36,463 nucleotides of DNA from Erysipelotrichaceae bacterium (GTDB taxonomy: Bacteria > Bacillota_I > Bacilli_A > RFN20 > CAG-826), in assembly GCA_015059185.1 (NCBI GenBank), contig SVAY01000015.1, positions 1 to 36,463 on the forward strand, written 5' to 3'. The position numbers and the translations under genes were made by a program. The first letter of the stretch is position 1. Each line of letters starts with the position of its first letter. Shown here one piece after another: positions 16,343-25,265 of the stretch. The notes beneath the pieces are model-generated. The model ran no database searches. It saw only the letters and a program-made list of their open reading frames with translations, and had not been told where the DNA came from.

Positions 16343-17499
16343 TGAATATCAATGGCTATATCAAACAGAATACTGATGAAGAGTTTTCGACCCTTCCCTT
16401 TAATTATGTTGATGGCCTCATTTTTAGTGAACTTTCTTATATCAACTTCGATCTCCTATTAGACAAAAGAAAAGAATTAAAGTTTAAAGAGATCGACGCG
16501 AAAGAATTAACTAAAGATATCTTTGCTGGAAGCGTTGATGCAAACAAGAATAAAGTCATGCTCAACCTCATGCGTAAATCTAAACGTTATGGGGAAGTGG
16601 TGGTGAAAAATGTTAAGCGTTATTTTTCAAATAAAGAAACTAACCAGTTCCTTGCTTTAACCCTTGTTTTAGAAGACGGGACAATGTTTATCTCTTATCG
16701 AGGGACGGACACTACCATCATTGGTTGGAAAGAAGATTCCTTAATGATTTATCGCGATATTATTATGGCCCAAACTCAAGCCTTAAATTACGCGAAAAGG
16801 ATATTAAGGAATAATGATAGCAAGTTCTATTTAGGCGGTCACTCTAAAGGTGGTAATCTTGCTTTTTATACTGCACTTAACTTACCTCAAGATAAAACTC
16901 CTAATTTAATTGAGGCATTCTCATATGATGGCCCAGGATTTAAAGAAGGAATAACGAAATTTCCAAGCTATATAAGTGTCCATAAACGTTTAACTAAATT
17001 TAGAACTTATAATGATGTTATTGGTTCAGTCTTTAATAATATGAAGAAATATAAGGTTGTGCATTCTCCAGGTCTATTATTTGGAGGACATGATCCTTTC
17101 TATTGGCAAGTGGTGGCAAAAGATAATGACTTTAAATATGCAAAAGATATTTCTAACGCTTCTAAGAAGTATTCAAAACGTATTATGAATTGGATTGAGT
17201 CATTGACCTATGAAGACCGTAAACTCGCGACTGACGCCTTATTTGATGTCTTTAGTAATAACGACACCATCTATGATTTATTTAGAAATTTCTTAAAGAA
17301 CATACTTGATATTAAGAAGTCACTAAAGAAATATAGTAATGAAGAAAAAGAAAGACTAAAAGCGATTATTAGGCGATTCTTTGGCTTCTTAATCAATTCA
17401 TCAAACATCAAAAATATTAAAAGAAAACAGGCTATCGTTGATCGAGAGCTAAAAAGAGGAAAAAGAAATGGAAGAAAAACTCAAGGAACTAAAAACTAA
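16342..17499 (+). CDS. DUF2974 / Mbeg1-like alpha/beta-hydrolase
   Basis: A 385-aa protein with a lipase-like nucleophile elbow GGHSKGG (Ser at 168) after a FISYRGTD element (about 117), and FSYDGPGF (about 193) following. This is the pattern of the DUF2974 family of predicted lipases or serine hydrolases. The remaining triad is likely an Asp in the 230s and the His of GGHDPFYW (about 250). No signal peptide, so cytoplasmic or membrane-peripheral. The C-terminal 90 residues are highly basic and helical. It overlaps both neighbours (1 base with the previous gene, 32 with the next). Confidence 0.85.
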   Translation: MNINGYIKQNTDEEFSTLPFNYVDGLIFSELSYINFDLLLDKRKELKFKEIDAKELTKDIFAGSVDANKNKVMLNLMRKSKRYGEVVVKNVKRYFSNKETNQFLALTLVLEDGTMFISYRGTDTTIIGWKEDSLMIYRDIIMAQTQALNYAKRILRNNDSKFYLGGHSKGGNLAFYTALNLPQDKTPNLIEAFSYDGPGFKEGITKFPSYISVHKRLTKFRTYNDVIGSVFNNMKKYKVVHSPGLLFGGHDPFYWQVVAKDNDFKYAKDISNASKKYSKRIMNWIESLTYEDRKLATDALFDVFSNNDTIYDLFRNFLKNILDIKKSLKKYSNEEKERLKAIIRRFFGFLINSSNIKNIKRKQAIVDRELKRGKRNGRKTQGTKN

Positions 17500-18964
17500 T
17501 TTATCTCTCATGAGAACCTATCGTCATGCCTTAGGTATCATGAACTTTGATTTTGAAACAATCGTCCCAGAAAAAGCTAGAGAAGAAGAAGCGGATACAA
17601 TTAATTATTTCTCTAACGAATATTTCAAATTAGCGAACTCTGATAGGATGAAAGAACTTATTGTAGAACTATATAAAAATAAAGAAAATATTAAGGATCC
17701 TTTAGATGTTTCTTTAGTTGAAAAACTCTATGAAAGTTATATGAAAAATAAAAATATTACTCCAGAATTTGATTTAAAAATGTCAAAGATATTTTCTGAA
17801 TCATATAACACCTGGCTCAAAGCAAAAGAAGCTAAAGATTATAACTTATTTAAAGACATCTTCAAGAAGGTTATTGATATAGAAGAAGAGGCAATTAATT
17901 TAAGAGAAGATAAGTTAGATAATATTTACGATAATCTTTTAAATGACTGTGAAAAAGGCTTAATTCAAGAAGATTTAGATCCATTTTTCTTAGAACTAAA
18001 AGAAGGATTAATTGAATTAATTAATAAAATCAAATCTTCTAAACATGTAATTAGAAATGATTTCCTTAATCGTAAAGTTCCTATTTATAAACAAGAATTA
18101 TTTTCTAAATATCTCTTAGAATTAAACGGATATGATTTCTCTAAAGGTGTCCTTTCTACAACTGAGCATCCTTTCACTTCTGAAATCTCTCGTAACGACT
18201 CAAGGGTGACCACCCATTATTATGAAGATATGGTCTTAAGCAATATCTATTCAGTGATTCATGAAGGGGGTCACGCAATCTTCATGCAAAACGAAAGAGA
18301 TATAGATCATGACCACTTTATTAATGACTATGTCAGTAACGGTATGCACGAATCTGTTTCTAGATTTTATGAGAATATCGTTGGACGTAGTAAAGAATAC
18401 GTTCATCTTATCTATCCTAAATTCATCGAAACATTTGATGAATTCCGCGATGTGAGCGAAGAAGAACTTTATGAAGCTGTTAATATCGTAAATCCTTCAC
18501 TTATTAGAACAGAGGCAGATGAAGTAACATATGGTCTGCATATCATCATCCGTTATGAGATGGAGAAGTTACTTGCTAATCATAAGATTGGTATTGATGA
18601 AGTCCCTAATATGTGGAATAAGCTCTATAAAGATTATTTAGGAGTAGATGTACCTAATGATGCTTTAGGGGTCCTTCAAGATGTCCATTGGACCGGTGGA
18701 TTTGGTTATTTCCCAAGCTACGCGATTGGTAACTGTTATAACGCGATGTATTTAAAGAGAATGGAAAAAGAAATTCCATTTAAAGAATGTGTGAAGAAAG
18801 GCGATTTTAAAACAATCAATGACTGGATGAAGAATAATGTCTTTATTCATGCAAATGTCTTGTCACCAAAAGAATGGATTAAAGAACTTACAGGTGAATC
18901 ATTATCTCCAAAAGCATTCTTAGAATATTTGAATAATAAATATAAAGAAATTTATAAATTTTAA
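17468..18964 (+). CDS. M32 family metallo-carboxypeptidase (Taq-type)
   Basis: A 498-aa zinc carboxypeptidase of family M32: HEGGH zinc motif (about 265-269) and the third ligand Glu in MHESVSRFYENIVG (about 295), both diagnostic. The C-terminal VHWTGGFGYFPSYAIGN segment (about 410) is also characteristic. It trims C-terminal residues from peptides in the cytoplasm. GAGGA lies before the ATG, inside the end of the lipase-like gene. Its stop overlaps, tail to tail, the stop codon of the convergent glycosyltransferase gene, and no terminator is visible between them. Confidence 0.95.
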   Translation: MEEKLKELKTNLSLMRTYRHALGIMNFDFETIVPEKAREEEADTINYFSNEYFKLANSDRMKELIVELYKNKENIKDPLDVSLVEKLYESYMKNKNITPEFDLKMSKIFSESYNTWLKAKEAKDYNLFKDIFKKVIDIEEEAINLREDKLDNIYDNLLNDCEKGLIQEDLDPFFLELKEGLIELINKIKSSKHVIRNDFLNRKVPIYKQELFSKYLLELNGYDFSKGVLSTTEHPFTSEISRNDSRVTTHYYEDMVLSNIYSVIHEGGHAIFMQNERDIDHDHFINDYVSNGMHESVSRFYENIVGRSKEYVHLIYPKFIETFDEFRDVSEEELYEAVNIVNPSLIRTEADEVTYGLHIIIRYEMEKLLANHKIGIDEVPNMWNKLYKDYLGVDVPNDALGVLQDVHWTGGFGYFPSYAIGNCYNAMYLKRMEKEIPFKECVKKGDFKTINDWMKNNVFIHANVLSPKEWIKELTGESLSPKAFLEYLNNKYKEIYKF

Positions 18965-20646
18965 ATAGCGAAAGCGTAGAATAAAGCGCTTCCGATAACA
19001 AGAGTAACGCTTGATACGCTTAAAACATATTTCAAATATTTATCCGTCTTTTTATCAGTTGATAGATAGTGGATATTTTTACTTGTTAATATTCCTAATG
19101 GTAAAAGAATAGGAACGATATATCTCGCGTCCATAGAGCAGCCATAAGGCATGCTAATTTGTAGATATAAGTAGAAGACGATAATACTTAGTGTTACTGC
19201 AATCGCAATCATATAAGTGATATCTTTATTTTTCTTAATGAGATTATAGATAGTGATAATAATGGTAGAGAACCAGAATACATATCCAGCGATTAAAGCG
19301 ACGAGTCCAAATCCTTCTCCACCCCAATAAGCAAATTCACCAAAGATGGTGGACTTAATCGCATAGGTCAAGATGTTATAACTAGAGAAGGCATTCGCAT
19401 ATAATCCGCTTTGTTGATAGTCACTCACTAGTAGAGGAGAAACGTATCTTGCAATAAAGTTAATAAAACCGTTTTCATATATTAAGCCAAAGTTATTTGC
19501 ATCATAATAATTGATATCTAAATACGGATGAGATAAGACATAATTTCTCGTGCCAGTAAAGAGCTTAGAATTAAGGTTTCTAAATACAAAATTAAATGGG
19601 ATCCCATAAACGTTATGGGCATAGAATTGGAACCATAATCCAATAGGTACAGAAACCACTAAGAAAGAAGCGTATTGAATAACTAACTTCTTTATTGTCA
19701 TATCGTCTTTCTTTTTTAAAATAGTAACGATTAATAAATATAAGAAATAAGCGGCGTATCCTAAAGCTACAATAACCGCGCTTAATTTGGTGTTCATCGC
19801 TAGGCCTAGATATAGGCCGCTAAGAACGATATCTTTATATTGATGACCTTCTAAATGATAACGAAATAGCCTAAAAATACTGCAAATTACCAATAAAGTC
19901 GCTAAAACATCATTATTTAATTGTCCAGAGAATTGGAATAAACGTGGATAAAAACTAACAAATATTACCCCGATATATGTAGCGGTTTTATTAAGGTTAA
20001 GTAGTCTAATTGTTTTAACCGCGTACCAGGTAATTAAGAAGGTATAAAAAGTTGATAATATTTGTACTGAAGAGAAGAGCATTTCAGTATCTGCTACTAA
20101 TGAAGAGTTAAAACCAATCCCGCTATAAATTTTCATCCATAAAGCACTCACGAAATAGTGGAGAGGAGGATGATAAAATTGATAGATATTTGCCTCAGTA
20201 AAAGTGTGGTTAGGAAGTGACCAATTATCAAATATGAATAAGGCATAATCATAATGAGCGTTATGGTTTGTGCTCCAGGTATCATATTGACGTGTATGGC
20301 CACCCGTATAAAGCATATAGACGAGCCTAATAATAAAAGCGACCAGCATGATATAAAAGATATTCACTTCAAAGGTGTTTTTCTTTTTTATTACGAGATA
20401 TAAATATGAGAAGACAGTAAGGGTGAATAATATCGCTCCATAGGCTTTCGCGATCATCCCATCTGTGGTATTAAACTGCTTGTTAAGCGGTTTGATGATT
20501 GTATAGCTTAGATAGATGAAGAATAAAACTAATAAAGCAAACAAAAAGTGGACGAGGAGTTTCTTAGGTGTGATCTTTTTTTCTTTCACACTTCCTTCTT
20601 CGCTCGTAAAGAAATTAAGTTTAAACCAATTTAAGACATTACTCAT
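18961..20646 (-). CDS. Polytopic membrane glycosyltransferase (GT39/ArnT-like)
   Basis: A 561-aa membrane protein with about 11-13 helices and the GT-C features of PMT/ArnT enzymes: a large loop after the second helix with acidic/His residues (YTGGHTRQYDTWSTNHN, about 113-129) and YHPPLHYFVSALW (about 158-170). GT-C enzymes use lipid-linked sugars on the outer membrane face. It is five bases downstream of the FAD-dependent mutase-like gene, so the two probably make and attach a special sugar on the cell surface (inference). A short cytoplasmic head of about 25 residues precedes the first helix. Confidence 0.85.
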   Translation of the reverse strand: MSNVLNWFKLNFFTSEEGSVKEKKITPKKLLVHFLFALLVLFFIYLSYTIIKPLNKQFNTTDGMIAKAYGAILFTLTVFSYLYLVIKKKNTFEVNIFYIMLVAFIIRLVYMLYTGGHTRQYDTWSTNHNAHYDYALFIFDNWSLPNHTFTEANIYQFYHPPLHYFVSALWMKIYSGIGFNSSLVADTEMLFSSVQILSTFYTFLITWYAVKTIRLLNLNKTATYIGVIFVSFYPRLFQFSGQLNNDVLATLLVICSIFRLFRYHLEGHQYKDIVLSGLYLGLAMNTKLSAVIVALGYAAYFLYLLIVTILKKKDDMTIKKLVIQYASFLVVSVPIGLWFQFYAHNVYGIPFNFVFRNLNSKLFTGTRNYVLSHPYLDINYYDANNFGLIYENGFINFIARYVSPLLVSDYQQSGLYANAFSSYNILTYAIKSTIFGEFAYWGGEGFGLVALIAGYVFWFSTIIITIYNLIKKNKDITYMIAIAVTLSIIVFYLYLQISMPYGCSMDARYIVPILLPLGILTSKNIHYLSTDKKTDKYLKYVLSVSSVTLVIGSALFYAFAI

Positions 20647-20651
20647 TTTGT

Positions 20652-22202
20652 TTACTTTTCTTCGTGATACTCTTTTTCAGCATTCACTTCCCATAATGCT
20701 TTCTTATCAGTTTTACCTTCTTTAATATAATCGCCTGCAATTAAGCCTGTGAGCATTGAGTGATCCATATTGTTATAACGATGTTGTCCGTTACGTCCAA
20801 CACAATATAAGTTATCTATCTTATCTAATTCATTCCTAATAACATCAAAGTGATCATAACTACCAAAATATGCTGGATAAGCTTTCTTCACTTTAATACG
20901 AGTGGAGTCTAGTACATTATCTTTAGATTCAATGATGCCCATTTGAATCATCTCGCTTATGGCCATATCGATGAAGTCTTTATCATTCATTTCCCATAGT
21001 TCGTCGTCTTCACTAGCGAAATATTCAAGCCCCATCCAAACGGTATGAAGTGGGTCATTTACCATATAAGGAGACCAGTTATTAAAGAGTTGCATTCTTC
21101 CCATCTTCACATCTCTTTCTTGTACATAGATCCATGTATCAGGAATGAGATTGTTAAGTGTTTTAATCTTGGTCTTATTTTTAATCTTAAGTTTATCTAG
21201 TAATAATCCGACAGTAATGAAATCTCGATATGGTAAAGAGGTAGCAAGTTCATAACTTTCTTTACTCGTTTGTTTCTCACCTAACGCATAGAACAAATCT
21301 TTAATTGGCATCGAAGAGATAACGTAATCTGCTTCATATTCTTTACCTGATTTAGTAATTACTTTCTTTATATTATTAGAATCATCTTTAATTAATTTAT
21401 TTACTTCTTCTTGATAGATAATTTTGACCCCTTTTTCTTTAAGGGTGGAGGCTAAGATATTATATAGTTCACCAGGTCCAAATTTAGGATATTCAAATTC
21501 TTCAATTAATGAGGTTTCAACCTTATTTTTATTCCTTTTAAATGGTTTAGTTAAAGCGCTTATAATTGCTTTGGATAAAGATAATCCCTTTACTCTTTGA
21601 GCGCCCCAATCCGCGCTTAATTTGCTGGGATGAACACCCCAAAGTTTCTCGGTATAACTTTCAAAGAAAAGTTGATATAAAGGTTTACCAAAACGATTGA
21701 TATAAAAGTCTTCTAGTGATTCTTCTTTTCTTTTGTGAAAAGTACTACCAATATAACCAAATCCCGCTTTCATAGTACGGGTGAATCCCATATTGATAAA
21801 TGTACGAGGTTTCATTGATATAGGATAATCAAAGAACTTCTTAATAAAGTAGATACGGGAGACACGGTGACGTTTAAGCATGACAACATCTTCTTTTTCT
21901 GGATCTACTCCGTTTGGATCTAGATTAACATGCCTATCTAATAGCTTGTCATCTAGTGATGGTGCAGACTGTAAAGGCATAATCTCATGCCACAAATTAG
22001 ACACCCTTTCATTCTTAGTGAAGAAGCGGTGGCCACCGATATCCATCCTGTTATTTTTATAGTTCACTGTGCGTGAAATACCACCGACAAAACCTTCAAG
22101 TTCTAAAATGGTAATATCAAAAGTATCATCTTTACTTAATTCATATGCACTAGCAAGTCCAGCCGGACCTGCTCCGATGATAATGACTTTCTTTTTATCC
22201 AT
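20652..22202 (-). CDS. FAD-dependent oxidoreductase, UDP-galactopyranose mutase / HemY-like
   Basis: A 516-aa flavoprotein. The FAD-binding site GAGPAGLASAYE lies at 10-21, followed by ILELEGFVGGISRT and DIGGHRFFTKN (about 57-67), the pattern of the amine-oxidase-like group that includes UDP-galactopyranose mutase and protoporphyrinogen oxidase. The C-terminal YCVGRNGQHRYNNMDHSM segment (about 470) completes the FAD site. With a GT-C glycosyltransferase just downstream, a sugar-nucleotide mutase for surface glycan is the best guess. The start is set at ATG 22202 with AGGTGA before it; a GTG at 22211 is an alternative, because TATAAT (22223-22218) would begin the transcript about there. Confidence 0.83.
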   Translation of the reverse strand: MDKKKVIIIGAGPAGLASAYELSKDDTFDITILELEGFVGGISRTVNYKNNRMDIGGHRFFTKNERVSNLWHEIMPLQSAPSLDDKLLDRHVNLDPNGVDPEKEDVVMLKRHRVSRIYFIKKFFDYPISMKPRTFINMGFTRTMKAGFGYIGSTFHKRKEESLEDFYINRFGKPLYQLFFESYTEKLWGVHPSKLSADWGAQRVKGLSLSKAIISALTKPFKRNKNKVETSLIEEFEYPKFGPGELYNILASTLKEKGVKIIYQEEVNKLIKDDSNNIKKVITKSGKEYEADYVISSMPIKDLFYALGEKQTSKESYELATSLPYRDFITVGLLLDKLKIKNKTKIKTLNNLIPDTWIYVQERDVKMGRMQLFNNWSPYMVNDPLHTVWMGLEYFASEDDELWEMNDKDFIDMAISEMIQMGIIESKDNVLDSTRIKVKKAYPAYFGSYDHFDVIRNELDKIDNLYCVGRNGQHRYNNMDHSMLTGLIAGDYIKEGKTDKKALWEVNAEKEYHEEK

Positions 22203-22217
22203 AATGTTCACCTATCT

Positions 22218-22275
22218 ATTATAGATAACTAGCATATAAAAATCATTGAATAATATTAATTAAGGTGTCTATAAT
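22218..22275. promoter_or_regulatory. Divergent promoter region
   Basis: Plus strand: TTGAAT (22246-22251) and TATAAT (22270-22275), spacer 18 bp, for the small membrane protein at 22297. Minus strand: TATAAT at 22223-22218 for the oxidoreductase gene, without a clear -35. Confidence 0.55.
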
Positions 22276-22296
22276 TACACACGGAGGAAATGAAAA

Positions 22297-22797
22297 ATGA
22301 AAAAGTTTTTAAAGGTTATCTTAGCTGGATGCGGTACTTTATTAAGCGCTTCTACATTTATTTGGCTTTCTTTAAGTTTTATGAACGTTGAAGTTACCTT
22401 ACTTGGTAAAAAAGCAGTTGAATCCGTTGGTAAAGGATATGAATTTGCTTTCAATCAAATTTCTGCATTAGAAGATGGTGAATTCTTAGGAAGCTTATTT
22501 GCTTTCATCTTCACAGTTTTAGCCGTTTTATGCGGTTTATGTGCTTGCTACCTCGCATTAACTAAGAAAAAAGGCAATGCTGGCTTATTAGCTGGTGGAT
22601 GTGCTGCTGTCTTTGGTATCACTGCTGGTGTGTTATTCTTCTTAACACTTCAAACCACAGGTGCTGCTGAAGGTATTGATTTTGGTGGATTAATTAAAGC
22701 CAAAGCAAACGTAGGTGTTGGCGCTATCCTTTCTGGTATTACTACTGCTCTTGGTGGATTACTCTGCTGCTGCAGTGCTGTTGTTAAAAGCAAATAA
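22297..22797 (+). CDS. Small membrane protein, four helices, unknown function
   Basis: A 166-aa protein of unknown function with four predicted helices (about 5-30, 64-88, 95-116, 138-160) and Gly/Ala/Cys-rich segments, ending CCCSAVVKSK. The N-terminus contains LAGC, so lipid modification at Cys 11 is possible though the hydrophobic stretch continues past it. Good promoter, GGAGG nine bases before ATG, and its own terminator make it a single-gene unit, probably well expressed. A low-complexity, four-helix organisation like this occurs in Mollicutes-like lineages, but I cannot name a family. Confidence 0.75.
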   Translation: MKKFLKVILAGCGTLLSASTFIWLSLSFMNVEVTLLGKKAVESVGKGYEFAFNQISALEDGEFLGSLFAFIFTVLAVLCGLCACYLALTKKKGNAGLLAGGCAAVFGITAGVLFFLTLQTTGAAEGIDFGGLIKAKANVGVGAILSGITTALGGLLCCCSAVVKSK

Positions 22798-22820
22798 TTA
22801 GCAAAAACAATTAACAAATT

Positions 22821-22847
22821 AGTCACTCCTCGATGAGTGGCTTTTTT
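22821..22847 (+). terminator. Rho-independent terminator
   Basis: AGTCACTC-CTCGAT-GAGTGGCT hairpin (one G-U pair) followed by T6, ending the small membrane-protein transcript. The 160 bases after it, up to 23009, hold no gene I can support. Confidence 0.85.
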
Positions 22848-23009
22848 GGTGCTTCAAATATTTGTAAATTTTTATCCCAATATTTATATTAATATTTCTA
22901 TTTATTTAAATACTTTGTATCTAACTAAATATAAATATAGGGATATTTTTAAGTTTCAAAAATTATTGTTGAATTTGATGATTTGTTGTCGTTATCATAT
23001 AGCCACTTT

Positions 23010-23384
23010 ATGGCAAAGAGAAAAGGACCTACTTATGAAGAAATGATGTCAAATTTATTGAAGACACTTCCTTTCCCTATTGTAGATAATAGGCATAATA
23101 TAAATATTTATTTTTATGACGACAGGGCAAGAAGCAATCAAAATAGATTTGATCATATAATTGATTCTCGCCACGAATTGCTTCCTGGTGATATAAAACG
23201 TATCCAAAAGTGCATGAAAAAAGCAATTTTCAAAAAAGATAAAGAAAGGACAAATACTTTTAACATCTATATTACGAGAAATAATTACGGCAATGAATAT
23301 ATAAAGATTTCTTTAAAAATAGAGCCAGAAGAACCGCATAGAGCTTTGGTTAAAACGGTTTTTATAACAAAGGTAATCAAATAA
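23010..23384 (+). CDS. Small protein, possibly BECR-fold nuclease-like
   Basis: A 124-aa protein I cannot name with certainty. After a helical start (KGPTYEEMMSNLLKTLPF) comes FDHIIDSRHELLPGDIKRI (about 49-67), and later alternating strands ending ALVKTVFITKVIK. A His early, a helix with Leu/Ile spacing, and a terminal T-containing strand resemble the BECR fold (barnase/EndoU/colicin E5/RelE) seen in phage- and toxin-type RNases; this is inference from pattern. The ATG at 23010 follows CATATAG and TATCAT, perhaps a leaderless promoter; a start at 22983 is possible. Isolated, AT-rich and followed directly by an RNA promoter. Confidence 0.65.
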   Translation: MAKRKGPTYEEMMSNLLKTLPFPIVDNRHNINIYFYDDRARSNQNRFDHIIDSRHELLPGDIKRIQKCMKKAIFKKDKERTNTFNIYITRNNYGNEYIKISLKIEPEEPHRALVKTVFITKVIK

Positions 23385-23389
23385 AATGG

Positions 23390-23417
23390 TTTGAAAAAGA
23401 ATGAAAGTTGCTATAAT
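23390..23417 (+). promoter_or_regulatory. Promoter of the candidate small RNA
   Basis: TTTGAA (23390-23395) and TATAAT (23412-23417), spacer 16 bp. Transcription would start at about 23424, where the closing stem of the candidate RNA begins. Confidence 0.55.
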
Positions 23418-23423
23418 GAATTT

Positions 23424-23582
23424 ACCAAGGGTGGAGATGTAGTATCACTACGGTAGAAATACTGACTGTGACGCTCAGCGTACGACCACGGCGCACCTCT
23501 AGCAGGTGGTACAATGCGATCCAGGGTTATGCTGGCCTGGTTGGTGAATATGAAAATTTCTCAGGTTGACTGAGATTTTTTT
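23424..23582 (+). ncRNA. Candidate structured small RNA, family unknown
   Basis: About 160 nt bounded by a promoter and a terminator, with no reading frame. Structure: closing stem ACCAA/TTGGT (23424-23428 with 23541-23545), hairpins GTAG/CTAC (23439-23451), ACGC-TCA-GCGT (23471-23481) nested in CTGTG/CACGG, CACCT/AGGTG (23494-23508), and CCAGG/CCTGG (23521-23540). Base composition is clearly richer in G and C than the flanks. I compared it mentally with SRP RNA, 6S, RNase P, tmRNA, T-box and common riboswitches and found no match. It could be a free sRNA or a riboswitch-type leader, but it ends 240 bases before the next gene. Confidence 0.6.
23553..23582 (+). terminator. Terminator of the candidate small RNA
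   Basis: CTCAG-GTTGA-CTGAG (23560-23574) flanked by A- and T-rich arms and followed by T7. Confidence 0.8.
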
Positions 23583-23607
23583 ATACACTTTTTAAAATAG
23601 TGTAACA

Positions 23608-23665
23608 CCCGTGTATATAAATATATAACCCGTGCTTTGAAACGCGTGCCCATATATGAGATACT
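23608..23665 (+). promoter_or_regulatory. Promoter of the sugar operon with CCCGTG repeats
   Basis: TTGAAA (23637-23642) and GATACT (23660-23665) with a 17-bp spacer. Three similar short motifs line the promoter: CCCGTG at 23608-23613 and 23629-23634, and CGCGTG at 23643-23648 inside the spacer. They are candidate binding sites for a sugar-responsive regulator. The transcript would have a leader of about 150 bases. Confidence 0.5.
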
Positions 23666-23749
23666 AGTAACTGCCTTATAAAGTATGTTCAAAAAGAAAA
23701 GACAATGTTGTTTTTAGTATTTTAGTACCTACTTTTAATGTGCCTATAA

Positions 23750-23809
23750 GCCTAATATAGGCCCAAAATTATTAAAGAAAGGAAATGATATTAGTTTAGG
23801 CCTAATATC
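23750..23809 (+). promoter_or_regulatory. Two inverted repeats in the leader of the symporter gene
   Basis: GCCTA-ATA-TAGGC (23750-23762) and GATATTAG-N7-CTAATATC (23787-23809) both contain GCCTAATAT. The second ends eleven bases before the ATG at 23821. A good ribosome site (GAAAGG) stands before an ATG at 23785 that opens a four-codon frame, while the real start has none. Either operators or an RNA switch acting on translation would fit. Confidence 0.45.
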
Positions 23810-23820
23810 TAAGTTATCGT

Positions 23821-25260
23821 ATGAACTCTAAAAGACTTACGAAAAAGCAAATGATTATCTTTGCTTTTGGTCAATTAGGATGGTCAACTTTAAGTGGTAT
23901 TATCACTACTTGGTTAGTTACATTCTATTTGCCAACCGCAGGTGACAAGGCTGAAGGTGCTATTTCTTACCTCATTCCAGGCTTAGTCATCGGTGGATTC
24001 ATGACCATTCTCGGATTAATTTCCGCGTTAGGCCGTGTTTTTGATGCTGTTACTGACCCATTAATTGCATCTCTCAGTGACCGTTCTAAGAACCCACGTG
24101 GTAGAAGAAACCCATTCATGCAAGTGGCTGCAATTCCTCTTGCTATTATCACAGTCTTAGTCTTCACTCCATTATGGGGAGCACAAAACCCACTCAACAT
24201 CGTTTGGGTATCAGTGATGCTCGTCTTATTCTATTTATTCATGACAATGTATTGTACTCCATACAACTCATTAATCTCTGAATATGGTAAGACTCAAGAA
24301 GATAGAATGTTCATCTCTACATCCATTTCTTTAACATTCTTCGTTGGTACATTATTAGCCTATGTTCCATTCGTCCTTGGTGGACCATTAAGAGCAGCAG
24401 GCTTATCCTTTGACTGGAGCTACAGATTACCATTTATCGTCTTAGCTGTGATTGCTGTTGTCTGTATGCTTTTACCAGCTTTCTTAATCAAAGAAACAGA
24501 TTATGTTGAAACTAAACCAAGTGAAGTTAACGTCTTCAAGTCTTTAGCGGCAACATTTAAAAACCGTGACTTCAGAGTCTTCGTTGGATCTGATGTTATG
24601 TACTGGGTTGGCTTAACTATGTTCCAAACCGGTTTACCATTCTTCGTCAAAGTCTCTATGGGACTTGATGCTGGTACAGTTTTATACTTCATGGGTGGTA
24701 TGACTCTCTTAAGTGCCATCTTCTACCCATTCGTTACTGGACTTGTTAAGAAATTCGGTAAGAAGAAACTCGTTATCTTTGCCTTCTTTGGTTTAGCGGC
24801 TGCTTACGCCGTTGCTGCTTGTACATACTTTGTCAATGGTCAAGGTGGTGCCTTAGGATGGATCCTTGGTATCGCAATCGTTGTTCTCGCTGCCTTCCCA
24901 ATGGCTTTACTCGGTATCATTCCTCAATCAGTTGTTGCTGACGTTGCGGAAGCTGAAGGTGTTGTCACTGGTGAAAACCGTGAAGGTATGTTCTTCGCTG
25001 CTAGAACATTCGCAATGAAATTTGGACAATCCTTAGCCCTTATCTTATTCACCTCCTTATCCTTAATCGGTGGTGTGGAAGTAGAAGGTGAACTCGTTCC
25101 AAGTGTTCTCGGATTATTATTCGTTGCAATCGTTGCCATTGTCTTCTGTGTCTTAGGTGCGATTATCTTAATGTTCTATAGAGAAAAACACATTATGAAA
25201 CTCATTGCTAAAGAAGGCGATGAAGCATTCATGAAAGCTATTGAAGGCGAAAAGGAATAA
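23821..25260 (+). CDS. GPH family sugar:cation symporter (MelB-like)
   Basis: A 479-aa major-facilitator-type transporter with twelve helices, of the glycoside-pentoside-hexuronide:cation symporter family. The helix 2-3 loop signature is present: GRVFDAVTDPLIASLSDRS (about 67-85), followed by GRRNPFM. In MelB the two Asp of this helix bind the coupling cation. It lies directly upstream of a GH36 alpha-galactosidase, so an alpha-galactoside such as melibiose or a raffinose-type sugar is a likely substrate (inference). The leader contains inverted repeats and the start lacks a ribosome site. Confidence 0.9.
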   Translation: MNSKRLTKKQMIIFAFGQLGWSTLSGIITTWLVTFYLPTAGDKAEGAISYLIPGLVIGGFMTILGLISALGRVFDAVTDPLIASLSDRSKNPRGRRNPFMQVAAIPLAIITVLVFTPLWGAQNPLNIVWVSVMLVLFYLFMTMYCTPYNSLISEYGKTQEDRMFISTSISLTFFVGTLLAYVPFVLGGPLRAAGLSFDWSYRLPFIVLAVIAVVCMLLPAFLIKETDYVETKPSEVNVFKSLAATFKNRDFRVFVGSDVMYWVGLTMFQTGLPFFVKVSMGLDAGTVLYFMGGMTLLSAIFYPFVTGLVKKFGKKKLVIFAFFGLAAAYAVAACTYFVNGQGGALGWILGIAIVVLAAFPMALLGIIPQSVVADVAEAEGVVTGENREGMFFAARTFAMKFGQSLALILFTSLSLIGGVEVEGELVPSVLGLLFVAIVAIVFCVLGAIILMFYREKHIMKLIAKEGDEAFMKAIEGEKE

Positions 25261-25265
25261 TTTAA

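Noticed and set aside
23500..23525. T-box-like GGTGGTAC motif in the candidate small RNA
   Set aside because: The rest of the T-box (specifier loop, AGTA/GNUG bulges, GGNACCGCG antiterminator) is absent, the element is too short, and the next gene is a sugar symporter.
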